From Acidimicrobiaceae bacterium (GTDB lineage: Bacteria > Actinomycetota > Acidimicrobiia > Acidimicrobiales > RAAP-2): a stretch of 55,489 nt of DNA. The notes under the pieces are model-generated. The model had not been told where the DNA came from, did not search any database, and saw only the letters and a program-made list of their open reading frames with translations. How positions within the stretch are numbered: position 1 is the stretch's first letter; each line of letters starts with the position of its first letter. The stretch is from assembly GCA_027451285.1 (NCBI GenBank), contig DAIDJP010000024.1:1-55489 (forward strand). Direction: 5' to 3'. A program made the translations under genes and the position numbers. Below are positions 8,207 to 15,838 of the stretch, one piece after another.

Positions 8207-8986
8207 GTGGCCTACGACGACGTGCCCTCCACCTACGCGCGGGAGTCCTACGACCCACGCCGGGTGGCCGAGTTCGCCCGAGGCGTCAGCCTCGCGGTCG
8301 TCGTGCCCGCCCAGAACGAGGCGGCGACGATCGGGCCCGTGATCACCGCGATCCGCCACAGCGACTTCGTCGACGAGCTCGTGGTGGTCGACGACCACTC
8401 GAGCGACGACACCGCGACCGTGGCCGCGCACCACGGCGCGCGCGTCGTACCCGCCCAGGGCGCCAGCGGCAAGGGCGCGGCCATGGCCACCGGCCTCGCG
8501 GCGACGACGAGCGAGCTGGTGGTCTTCCTCGACGCCGACGTGCTCTCTCCCATGACGGACTTCGTGGGGAGCCTGATCCAACCCCTGCTCGAGAACGAGG
8601 ACGTCCAGCTCGTCAAGGGCTACTACGAGCGGCCCCTGCACCAGATGCCCACCGGCGGCGGCCGCGTGACCGAGCTCGCCGCGCGGCCGATCCTCTCGCT
8701 GCTCTACCCCGGCCTCGGCGAGATCCGCCAGCCCCTGGCCGGCGAGACCGCCGCGCGCCGCGGCGCGCTCGAGGCGGTCGACTTCGAGAACGGCTACGGC
8801 GTGGAGATCGCCCTCCTGATCGACGTGGCGCGCAAGTTCGGAGTCGGCGCCCTCGCCCAGGTCGACCTCGGCGTGCGCCGTCACCGCAACCGACCCCTGG
8901 AGGAGTTGCGTCCGATGGCGAGCGAGGTGCTGCGCGCCGCGCTCGAGCGCTACGACGTCGAGCTGCCCTCGGGCGAGGTCAGCTGA
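8207..8986 (+). CDS. gpgS: Glucosyl-3-phosphoglycerate synthase (GT family 2/81 type)
   Basis: A 259-residue GT-A glycosyltransferase, probably making glucosyl-3-phosphoglycerate from a nucleotide-glucose and 3-phosphoglycerate. That is the first step to glucosylglycerate and to polymethylated polysaccharides in actinobacteria. Visible are VVVPAQNEAATIG, VVVDDHSSDDT, the metal-binding FLDADV, VKGYYERPL, GGGRVTELAARP, QPLAGETAARR and NGYGVEIALLID, all in GpgS order. It is a little shorter than mycobacterial GpgS because the N-terminus is trimmed. The GTG start at 8207 diverges from the thrC riboswitch promoter. The 3' end overlaps the convergent LytR_C gene by 8 bases. Confidence 0.88.
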   Translation: MAYDDVPSTYARESYDPRRVAEFARGVSLAVVVPAQNEAATIGPVITAIRHSDFVDELVVVDDHSSDDTATVAAHHGARVVPAQGASGKGAAMATGLAATTSELVVFLDADVLSPMTDFVGSLIQPLLENEDVQLVKGYYERPLHQMPTGGGRVTELAARPILSLLYPGLGEIRQPLAGETAARRGALEAVDFENGYGVEIALLIDVARKFGVGALAQVDLGVRRHRNRPLEELRPMASEVLRAALERYDVELPSGEVS

Positions 8987-9488
8987 CCGCGACGTCGGGC
9001 CCGAGCACGACGACCACGTCGTCGCCCGCGGCTCCCGGCACCGGCGTCTGGCCGTTGAGCGCCGTCACCGCCGACGACGGAACCTTGATCTGGGCGGCGA
9101 TCTGCGCGGCCGCCCAGCGGTATCCGGGGTTGAAGTAGATGATCGTCTTATTCACGCGCGAGTTCGCGTTCACCTGGGGCAGCGCGTCCCAGCCCAACGT
9201 GATGAGCATCTGGGTGTAGGACCCGGCGAGCCCGGTCGTCAGGGTCCCGTTGGCCACCTGGACGCGCACGCGCGAGCGGGTCGGGGTCGTGGTGGTCGTC
9301 GAGTGGCGCCCGGACGCGGTGGTCGTGGTCGTCGTCGATGTCGCCGACGACCCTGACGCGCCGGGCGACGGCGAGTGCAAGATGGCAAACGCCGCCACCA
9401 CGAAGACGATCAGCAAAGTGAGCACCACTCCGAGGCGCGGCTGGTAGTGCGAACCAGAGACCGGCGGCTCGCTCGAGGAGGTGCTCAT
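8979..9488 (-). CDS. Membrane-anchored LytR C-terminal domain protein
   Basis: A 169-residue protein: a short cytoplasmic start, one membrane segment (GVVLTLLIVFVVAAFAIL, about residues 20-37), then a Ser/Thr-rich linker with Thr runs. A LytR_C domain of about 90 residues follows (VRVQVANGTLTTGLAGSYTQ, then INKTIIYFNPGYRWAAAQI-like sequence, ending VVVVLGPD). The domain accompanies LCP cell-wall ligases or occurs alone in actinobacteria. It should lie outside the membrane; its function is unknown. It is convergent with gpgS. Confidence 0.82.
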   Translation of the reverse strand: MSTSSSEPPVSGSHYQPRLGVVLTLLIVFVVAAFAILHSPSPGASGSSATSTTTTTTASGRHSTTTTTPTRSRVRVQVANGTLTTGLAGSYTQMLITLGWDALPQVNANSRVNKTIIYFNPGYRWAAAQIAAQIKVPSSAVTALNGQTPVPGAAGDDVVVVLGPDVAVS

Positions 9489-9538
9489 CGGGACCAGCCT
9501 AGAACGCGACGCCCGGGTTCACTAGCCTTGACCCGTTG

Positions 9539-9610
9539 GCCGGTGTGGCGCAGTGGTAGCGCAGGCGATTTGTAATCGTCAGGTCGTGGGTTCGAATCCC
9601 TCCACCGGCT
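9539..9610 (+). tRNA. tRNA-Thr (anticodon TGT)
   Basis: A 72-base cloverleaf. The acceptor is GCCGGTG with CACCGGC. The anticodon stem is GGCGA with TCGTC, and the loop TTTGTAA gives anticodon TGT. The T-arm is GTGGG-TTCGAAT-CCCTC. CCA is not encoded. A second threonine tRNA (CGT) is at 33757-33829. Confidence 0.95.
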
Positions 9611-9617
9611 CTCAGCG

Positions 9618-9651
9618 CGTCGACGAGGGCGCGATTGCGCCCTCGTCGACG
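9618..9651. terminator. Bidirectional hairpin terminator
   Basis: A perfect 15-bp inverted repeat (arms 9618-9632 and 9637-9651, loop GATT) lies between tRNA-Thr and the convergent repeat-protein gene that stops at 9666. Its symmetry and placement suggest it ends both transcripts. There is no long T-run on either strand. Confidence 0.7.
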
Positions 9652-9665
9652 TCGTGGCCAACCAC

Positions 9666-11741
9666 CTAGCTAACGAAGATCTCGACCCGACGCGCCGAGA
9701 CGCCGCGATGTCCCGCCATTGCCCCCTCACCCAGAGCCACGACGTGCACCGCGCCGAGGCCGTGCGCCCGAAGGGCCGCGCGCAACGCGGCCGCGACGCG
9801 CTCGGCCCGCGCGCGACTCATCGTGCGCGAGTAGGACGAGGGCGATCCCGACGAGACGTAGCCGTAGACAGTCACGCGGTGGTAGTGGCCGCTCGCGAGG
9901 CGCGCGACGAGTTGATTCACCTGGGAACCGTCACTCGGGGTGAGAGTCGCGCCGTGCGCGGCGAAGGGACCGACCGAGCTGAGCAGGTAGCGCGCCGCAG
10001 CCGGGCGCCACTGGGCGTAGAGCACCTCGGACTGACTCAGGGTGAGCGACTGGCCACCCGAGAAGCGCGGCGACGCGCCCGACGGCGTCGTGGCCCATCC
10101 CACGAAGCGGTATCCCGGGCGCGACAGCCCGCTCGCCCCGGGCAGGGTGAGCGTCGAGGACTGTGGGCCCGACAGGGACGTCATCGACCCACTCGCGCCG
10201 TTCAGGTTGAAGGTGATCACCACCGTGGGAACCGCGCGCCACTGGGCGTAGAGGGTGAGTGAGCTCGCCGGGGCCACCGACTGGCCCACCGCGTAGGTCA
10301 CCCCGGAGCCGTCGGCGCTGGTGTTCCACCCGGCAAAGGTGTAACCGGAAAGACTGAGCGCCGCGCTGGCTGGAATCGTGACGGCTGATCCGACGAGGCC
10401 TTGCAGGGGTGCGAGAGTCGTCGACGCACCGTTGGAGACGAAAGTGATCGTGAACGTCGGTTGGGCCCTCCACTGGGCGTAGAGCGTGAGCGACGTGCTC
10501 GGCGTGAACGCCATCCCCGCGATACCCACCAGAGTGCCTCCGCTCGGGGCGCTGAACCAGCCCGTGAAATCACTGCCCGCAAGCGTCGGCGCCGGCAGGA
10601 GCATGGGCGTCGTGCCCGTGGTGAAGGAGAGCGAGGTCGTCGCGAGGGTGCCGCCCTCTGCGACGAAGTCGACCGTGTAGGTTCCCGGCGTCCACTGCGC
10701 GAAGAGCATGGTCGACGACGTCGGCGAGTAGGACGCTCCTCCCAGCCCGACCAGCGCGCCACCACTCGGGGCGCTGAACCATCCGTCGAACGTGTACCCG
10801 ACGTAGGTCGGAGTGGGCAACACGAGGGGACTCGCCCCCATCGTGTAGGACGCACTCGACGGTGCCATCGTCGCGCCGTCTCCCACGTAGGTCACAAGGT
10901 AGGCGTCCGCCGTCCACTGCGCGTAGAGAGTGAGCGACGACGTCGGCGAGAAGGGGCCACCGGCAGTGCCGACGAGAGTGCCACCGTTCGCCGCGCTGAA
11001 CCAACCATCGAACGAGTACCCGGACTTCGTCGGAGTCGGCAGCGTCAGCGGAGTCGATCCCGTGCTGTACGGGGCGGACGTCGGGCTCACAGATCCGCCG
11101 TTCGCGTCATAGGAGACCACATACGACGAAGGTGACCACTGAGCAAACAGTTGTATCGAACCGGAGGTGAAGTTGTACGTTGTTCCGTCGGCGTACGAGA
11201 CCCCGCTTCCATCCGAGCGAGTGTTCCAACCGGAGAACGTGTAGCCAGGATTCACGAATGTCGGCGAGAGGGAGGCGAACGACGTCAGATTGCTCGTCGT
11301 AGTGCCGAGTTCTGTGGCCGACACCGTGTCACTCGCCGATGCGTTTTCAAAGAATGTGACATGGTTCTCCGCCCACTGCGCGTAGAGCTCAAGGTCAGCC
11401 GCGAACGAGTACACCTCACCGTCGGTGTAAGTCGTGCCTGACCCATCCGCTGCGGTGTTCCAATCACTAAACGTGTAGCCAGAATTGGAAAAACTCGGGT
11501 TCAAATTCGAAAATTGAGTCAGCGCCGTGCTCGCATTCTCTTGTTGAACAAAATTCACGGTGTCAAGGGAACTGTCATTCTCTTCGAATGTAACGTTGTG
11601 ATAAGCATTGATTGCCCCAGACTCCGTAGTAGAAATAACGCCCGGGACTATTGCAACAATGACAATCGTGAATATTCGCAAAATAATTGCACTACGGATA
11701 TTTACAGTGCGCAAATTTTCGAAACCACGCCAAGCCAGCAT
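9666..11741 (-). CDS. Secreted InlB/Flg_new-type repeat protein with OmpA-like C-terminus
   Basis: A 691-residue protein. An N-terminal hydrophobic segment (about residues 18-38, IILRIFTIVIVAIVPGVIST) looks like a signal peptide. Seven repeats of 70-80 residues then follow, each ending in L[YF]AQW, with internal GYTFSGWNT or GYSFDGWFSA motifs. This is the Listeria-Bacteroides (InlB B-repeat) beta-grasp unit. The last 120 residues resemble an OmpA/MotB peptidoglycan-binding domain (VTVYGYVSSGS, RAERVAAALRAALRAHGLG, GHRGVSARRVEIFVS). It probably acts on the cell surface, perhaps in adhesion. I prefer ATG 11741, which follows a GGGGG stretch; GTG 11753 is possible. The first third and the leader are markedly AT-richer than the rest, which suggests transfer or rapid change. 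Confidence 0.82.
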   Translation of the reverse strand: MLAWRGFENLRTVNIRSAIILRIFTIVIVAIVPGVISTTESGAINAYHNVTFEENDSSLDTVNFVQQENASTALTQFSNLNPSFSNSGYTFSDWNTAADGSGTTYTDGEVYSFAADLELYAQWAENHVTFFENASASDTVSATELGTTTSNLTSFASLSPTFVNPGYTFSGWNTRSDGSGVSYADGTTYNFTSGSIQLFAQWSPSSYVVSYDANGGSVSPTSAPYSTGSTPLTLPTPTKSGYSFDGWFSAANGGTLVGTAGGPFSPTSSLTLYAQWTADAYLVTYVGDGATMAPSSASYTMGASPLVLPTPTYVGYTFDGWFSAPSGGALVGLGGASYSPTSSTMLFAQWTPGTYTVDFVAEGGTLATTSLSFTTGTTPMLLPAPTLAGSDFTGWFSAPSGGTLVGIAGMAFTPSTSLTLYAQWRAQPTFTITFVSNGASTTLAPLQGLVGSAVTIPASAALSLSGYTFAGWNTSADGSGVTYAVGQSVAPASSLTLYAQWRAVPTVVITFNLNGASGSMTSLSGPQSSTLTLPGASGLSRPGYRFVGWATTPSGASPRFSGGQSLTLSQSEVLYAQWRPAAARYLLSSVGPFAAHGATLTPSDGSQVNQLVARLASGHYHRVTVYGYVSSGSPSSYSRTMSRARAERVAAALRAALRAHGLGAVHVVALGEGAMAGHRGVSARRVEIFVS

Positions 11742-12000
11742 TGAAACCCCCACTCTACTTTTATCTATGAGTGATCGTCCTGAACTGATCTTCCTACAGC
11801 GCGATGTATTCCGTTCAAACCAGACTGATCAGTACTACAAATACCGCCACTCATTCAATGCCGCTGAAGCACCTAAGGCGGTAACAGCAGCCGGGTTCAA
11901 ACAAATAGCCTTTGATTACTAGCAGTCGAATTCACAACATCCACACAAAGCCATATGGACTAAAGACCCATTCGAATTGAGACGTCGGTGCTGGTGGGGG
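11742..12000. other. AT-rich intergenic region, nothing assignable
   Basis: About 260 bases separate the repeat-protein gene from the end of rlmB. The composition is far more AT-rich than the chromosome around it. It presumably holds the promoter of the repeat protein. I see no convincing gene, RNA or inverted repeat. Confidence 0.5.
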
Positions 12001-12840
12001 CTAGCGGTGGGCGCGCCGCTGGCGCGCGACTTCGAATGCGGCGATGGAGTACGCGACGCCAGCATTCAATGAGGAGATCTTGCCGAGCTGAGGAATCGAA
12101 GCAACCACCGCGCAACGCTTGCGCGCGAGGGAACCGAGGCCCTTCTCCTCCCCGCCGACGACGAGTGCCACCGGCGTCGAGCCGAGATCCAGGTCGTACA
12201 GGGACATCGAGGACTCTCCGGCGAGTCCCACCGTGAGTACTCCCGCCTTGTTGAGCTGGTCGAGCGCGGCCGGGATCCCGCCCACGTCGCAGAAGTCCAG
12301 GTACTCGATCGCGCCCGCCGCCGTCTTGGTCACCGTCGGAGAGATGCGCGCGGTCCGGTGCCGCGGCAAGACGACACCGGTGACTCCGGCCCCGTCGGCG
12401 CTGCGCAGCATCGCTCCCAGGTTGCGCGGATCGGTCACGCCGTCACACACGAGCAAGAAGGCGCGATCGTTGATCAGCGACTCGAGCCCGGTGGTGGGCA
12501 GGCGACCAGCGTAGGCGACGACGCCCTGGTGACCCTCGGTGCGCGCCTCGCGGTCCAGGCGGGCCATCGCGACCACCGAGACCGGCACGCGCTGGCGCTG
12601 GGCCTCGCGCTCGATCTCGTCGAGCACCTCGGAGGGGTCCTGCTGATCGGCGACGAGGATGCGCTGGACGGCCCGTCGGCGCGCGCGCAGGAGTTCGAGC
12701 ACCGCGCGCCGGCCCTCGACCTGCTCGCCGCCGAGCCCCTCGTTGACGGGGCGCCGGGGCGTCGACCGCGAGTTGGCGGGGCCGGGACGACCGCCCCGAT
12801 GCGGGCCGCGCGGGGCACTCGGACGGGGACGGGGCGTCAT
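12001..12840 (-). CDS. rlmB: 23S rRNA/tRNA 2'-O-ribose methyltransferase, TrmH/RlmB family
   Basis: A 279-residue SPOUT methyltransferase that methylates a 2'-hydroxyl in rRNA or tRNA with SAM. An Arg/Pro-rich leader (about 30 residues) precedes the substrate-binding domain (EGRRAVLELLRARRRAVQRI). The knotted catalytic domain has VCDGVTDPRNLGAMLRSADG, VALVVGGEEKGLG and IPQLGKISSLNAGVAYSIA, the three SPOUT motifs. The start is ATG 12840 because it overlaps the ispF stop (ATGA). In many actinobacteria cysS lies between ispF and this gene; here it is missing. Confidence 0.92.
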   Translation of the reverse strand: MTPRPRPSAPRGPHRGGRPGPANSRSTPRRPVNEGLGGEQVEGRRAVLELLRARRRAVQRILVADQQDPSEVLDEIEREAQRQRVPVSVVAMARLDREARTEGHQGVVAYAGRLPTTGLESLINDRAFLLVCDGVTDPRNLGAMLRSADGAGVTGVVLPRHRTARISPTVTKTAAGAIEYLDFCDVGGIPAALDQLNKAGVLTVGLAGESSMSLYDLDLGSTPVALVVGGEEKGLGSLARKRCAVVASIPQLGKISSLNAGVAYSIAAFEVARQRRAHR

Positions 12841-13310
12841 GAGAGCTCCTCGATCAGGGCGACGGCCAAGGCGCCGATGCCCTCGGCCCGACCCAGGGCG
12901 CCGAGGCCCTCGGTCGTCGTCGCCTTCACCGAGACCAGGGTTCCGACGACCCCCGAGAGGGCGTGGCTCATGGCGGGCATGTAGAGGGCCAGCCGCGGAC
13001 GCTCGGCGATGATCGTCACATCGGCGCTGACCACACGGAAGTGATACGTGCGCAGCAGTTCGAGGGTCGACTCGAGCAGACGCTGGGACGAGATGCCCGC
13101 GGTCGCCGGGTCGTCGTCGGGGAACTGGCGACCCAGGTCGCCGAGGTTCGCCGCGCCCAGCAGCGCGTCGCACAGCGCGTGCGTCGCGGCGTCGGCGTCG
13201 GAGTGACCGGCGAGTCCCGGGGCGTCGGGAACGTGAACCAGTCCGAGCATCAGCGGCCGGCTCGCGTCGTCGCTGAAGCGATGCACGTCGATCCCCTGTC
13301 CGATTCTCAT
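12837..13310 (-). CDS. ispF: 2-C-methyl-D-erythritol 2,4-cyclodiphosphate synthase
   Basis: A 157-residue IspF that cyclises CDP-methylerythritol 2-phosphate to MEcPP in the MEP isoprenoid pathway. The metal ligands are visible in GIDVHRF (Asp-x-His) and in GHSDADA. The C-terminal KATTTEGLGALGRAEGIGALA matches the conserved CDP-binding end. It overlaps ispD and rlmB by 4 bases each. Its product feeds the prenyl chains made by enzymes such as the synthetase at 18443. Confidence 0.97.
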   Translation of the reverse strand: MRIGQGIDVHRFSDDASRPLMLGLVHVPDAPGLAGHSDADAATHALCDALLGAANLGDLGRQFPDDDPATAGISSQRLLESTLELLRTYHFRVVSADVTIIAERPRLALYMPAMSHALSGVVGTLVSVKATTTEGLGALGRAEGIGALAVALIEELS

Positions 13311-13945
13311 GCGCCGCTCCCGCGCGCGATCCGCTCGAGGTCGGACGCTTCCGTGATCTTGACGTTGTCGATGTGCCCGGGGACCACCACGACTCGCCCA
13401 CCGGCGAGTTCCACGAGCGCGGCGTCGTCGGTCGCCTCCTCGGCCCCGGCGTGCGCGGCGAGCAGGACGGTGCGGCGAAAGGCCTGGGGGGTCTGGACGG
13501 TCATGAGATCCTGACGCGGCTCAGTCGCGTGCACGAGCGTCAGCCCGTCCTCGCGAACGACCCGCTTGACCGTGTCGGTGATCATGAGCCCGGGAACCGC
13601 TCCGTCGGCGCCGCCCACGACGGCGGCCACCACCGCGGCGAAGAGGACCGGACGGGCGTTGGGGCGGGCCGCGTCGTGCACGACCACGACGTCCACGTTG
13701 CCCACGTGGGCGAGTCCGGCGCGCACCGAGGCCGCGCGAGTGGCGCCGCCCTCGACAATGACGTCGGCGCCCTCACCGGAACCCTGATAGCCGGCCGGGA
13801 CCACGAGGATCACCGCGTCGGCCACGCTGCGGGCAGCACGGACGCTGCGGGCCGCGACGGTCTCCTCGCCGAGGGAGGCGAACTGCTTGGGGCCGCCGAA
13901 GCGCACTCCCCGGCCGCCGGCGACCACGACGGCGACCACGGACAT
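13307..13945 (-). CDS. ispD: 2-C-methyl-D-erythritol 4-phosphate cytidylyltransferase
   Basis: A 212-residue IspD that joins CTP and MEP to give CDP-methylerythritol. The nucleotide loop VVVAGGRGVRFGGPKQF is at residues 6-22. VVVHDAARPN is the metal-binding region, and QTPQAFRR with DDAALVELAGG completes the signature. It starts two bases after carD ends and is coupled to ispF (ATGA). The order carD-ispD-ispF is conserved in actinobacteria. Confidence 0.96.
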   Translation of the reverse strand: MSVVAVVVAGGRGVRFGGPKQFASLGEETVAARSVRAARSVADAVILVVPAGYQGSGEGADVIVEGGATRAASVRAGLAHVGNVDVVVVHDAARPNARPVLFAAVVAAVVGGADGAVPGLMITDTVKRVVREDGLTLVHATEPRQDLMTVQTPQAFRRTVLLAAHAGAEEATDDAALVELAGGRVVVVPGHIDNVKITEASDLERIARGSGA

Positions 13946-13947
13946 GG

Positions 13948-14436
13948 CTAGGGCAGGACCGAGGCGAGCTTTTCCTCCGCCGCCTGCGTGTCGACGTTCA
14001 GCGCGAAGGTCAGTTCGGACACCAGGATCTGGCGGGCGCGGGTCAGCATGCGCTTCTCCCCCGCCGAGAGGCCCTTGTCCTTGTCGCGGATCGAGAGGTT
14101 GCGCACGACTTCGGCGACCTGGTAGATGTCGCCCGAGCGCAGCTTCTCGGAGTGGTTCTTGAAGCGCCGCGACCAGTTCGTCGGCATGCGTGCTTCCTTC
14201 TTGCGCAGCACGGCGAAGACCTCTTCGACCTCTTCGTCGTTGATCACGTCACGCAGCCCGACGGACTCGGCATTGGCCACGGGAACCATCAGAACCAGGT
14301 CGGTGTAGGCGACCTTGAGCTTCAAATAGTCCTGTTTGACGTCAAAGGCGGTCATCTTTTCGATCTTTTCCACGGTGCAGGCCCCGTGGTGGGGATAGAC
14401 GAGACGGTCGCCCTTCTTGTACTTACGAGCGGTCAT
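13948..14436 (-). CDS. carD: CarD-family RNA polymerase-binding regulator
   Basis: A 162-residue CarD, which binds the RNA polymerase beta subunit and stabilises open promoter complexes. The N-terminal Tudor-like RNAP-interaction domain is visible (KGDRLVYPHHGACTVEKI and LKVAYTDLVLMVPV). It is followed by the helical DNA-binding part (NWSRRFKNHSEKLRSGD, with the wedge Trp, and LSAGEKRMLTRARQILVSEL). The length matches mycobacterial CarD. Confidence 0.96.
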   Translation of the reverse strand: MTARKYKKGDRLVYPHHGACTVEKIEKMTAFDVKQDYLKLKVAYTDLVLMVPVANAESVGLRDVINDEEVEEVFAVLRKKEARMPTNWSRRFKNHSEKLRSGDIYQVAEVVRNLSIRDKDKGLSAGEKRMLTRARQILVSELTFALNVDTQAAEEKLASVLP

Positions 14437-14480
14437 TCACATGCTCCTCGAGATAACGCGACGGGCGTAAAGGGGATTGC

Positions 14481-15818
14481 CTATTCTACCGCACTTTGGC
14501 CAAAACGTGACGTGAGCCTCTCGATCGCGGCACCCAGCGTCGCACAGCGCACGACTCGCACGCCCTCGATTCGCTCGAGCTCGCCCTCGTCGGGCACGAT
14601 CACCGTGCTCGCCCCGCGCCGGGCGGCCTCGCGCACGCGCCGGGCGAGTCCGACCACGCCGCGCAGCTCGCCGGCGAGGCCCACCTCGCCGATCGCGGCC
14701 ACGTCGCGCGCCACCACGAAGCCCGCCGTCGCCGAGGCGACCGCGAGGGCGAGGGCCACGTCGATTCCCGGATCGGTCGCCGGCAGTCCGCCCGCGGTCG
14801 CGGCGAAGACGTCGCAGCCCCCCGTCGCCACGCCGCAGCGCGCCTCGAGCACGGCGAGCAGCAGCGCCAGGCGCTGGCCCGAGACCTGGTGGGCGACGCG
14901 CCGCGGCGAGGCCCCGCCCGCCACCACCAGGGCCTGGACCTCGACGACGAGGCTGCGGGTGCCGTCGTTGGTCACGCCCAGGACGACCCCGGGCGCGGCG
15001 GCCGCGCGTGAGAGCACCGGTTCGGGCAGGTCGCGCAGGCCCTGGCCGTCCATCTCCAAGAGGCCGATCTCGCCGGTCGCGCCGAAGCGGTGCTTGAGGG
15101 CGCGCAGGATTCGCAAGGAACCCTGGCGATCGCCCTCGATGCGGATCACCGTGTCGACCAGGTGCTCGAGCGCGCGCGGCCCGGCGAGGTCCCCGTCCTT
15201 GGTGACGTGGCCGACCAGGACGAGCGATGTCGACGTGGCGCGCGCGGCCTGGCTCAGGCGTTCGGCGCCGTGGCGCAGCTGCGTGACCGAGCCCGCGACG
15301 CCGCCGAGGGTGGCGTCGTTCATCGCCGAGAGCGAGTCGACCACCACGATCTGGGCCCGGGCGCTCGCCACCAGGTCGGCCGCGGCCGCGAGGTCAGTGA
15401 CGGCGGCCACGTCGAGCCGGTCGGGCACGTCGCCGAGGCGCCGGGCGCGACGCGCGACCTGGGCGACGGACTCCTCGGCGGCAATCAGCAACGCGCGAGC
15501 GTCGCGGGCCGCGGCGAGCAGGACCATCAGGGCGAGCGTGGACTTGCCGACGCCGGGCTCGCCGTAGAGGAGGGTGGAGGATCCCGGAGCCAGGCCGCCG
15601 CCGAGGACTCGGTCGAACTCGCCCACGCCCGTGGGACGCAGGGTGAGACCGGCCACGTCGACCTCGGCCAGGGGCGTGGTAGTGGCGCTCGCCGCACGGG
15701 GGCGCGAGGACGTCACCTCGAGCGTGTTCCACTCTCCGCAGCCGCCACAGCGCCCGCTCCAGCGCGGCGACGTGGCGCCGCACTCTCGACAGACGTGGGT
15801 AGGGTTCTTCACGCCCAC
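14481..15818 (-). CDS. radA: DNA repair protein RadA (Sms)
   Basis: A 445-residue RadA, a hexameric branch-migration ATPase in recombination. It starts with a C4 zinc finger (CRECG, CGGCGEW). The RecA-like core has Walker A GEPGVGKST and the RadA-specific loop KHRFGATGE (usually KNRFGSTNE). The C-terminal Lon-protease-like domain has GGLPATDPGIDVALALAVAS. The start is a GTG at 15818; a second GTG two codons later is equally plausible. It lies 20 bases downstream of clpC and belongs to that transcript. Confidence 0.95.
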   Translation of the reverse strand: MGVKNPTHVCRECGATSPRWSGRCGGCGEWNTLEVTSSRPRAASATTTPLAEVDVAGLTLRPTGVGEFDRVLGGGLAPGSSTLLYGEPGVGKSTLALMVLLAAARDARALLIAAEESVAQVARRARRLGDVPDRLDVAAVTDLAAAADLVASARAQIVVVDSLSAMNDATLGGVAGSVTQLRHGAERLSQAARATSTSLVLVGHVTKDGDLAGPRALEHLVDTVIRIEGDRQGSLRILRALKHRFGATGEIGLLEMDGQGLRDLPEPVLSRAAAAPGVVLGVTNDGTRSLVVEVQALVVAGGASPRRVAHQVSGQRLALLLAVLEARCGVATGGCDVFAATAGGLPATDPGIDVALALAVASATAGFVVARDVAAIGEVGLAGELRGVVGLARRVREAARRGASTVIVPDEGELERIEGVRVVRCATLGAAIERLTSRFGQSAVE

Positions 15819-15838
15819 ACCCTAGAAAGGGGCTGTGA

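Noticed and set aside
9310..9350. Tandem Thr/Val codon runs near the LytR_C gene
   Set aside because: These encode the Thr-rich linker of the membrane protein, not a DNA repeat array.
9666..11400. Periodic similarity suggesting a CRISPR or satellite
   Set aside because: The period (about 210-240 bases) is the protein repeat of the InlB-type gene; there are no spacers.
11768..11922. Short rightward frame in the AT-rich gap
   Set aside because: About 50 codons, no ribosome site, no similarity recognised.
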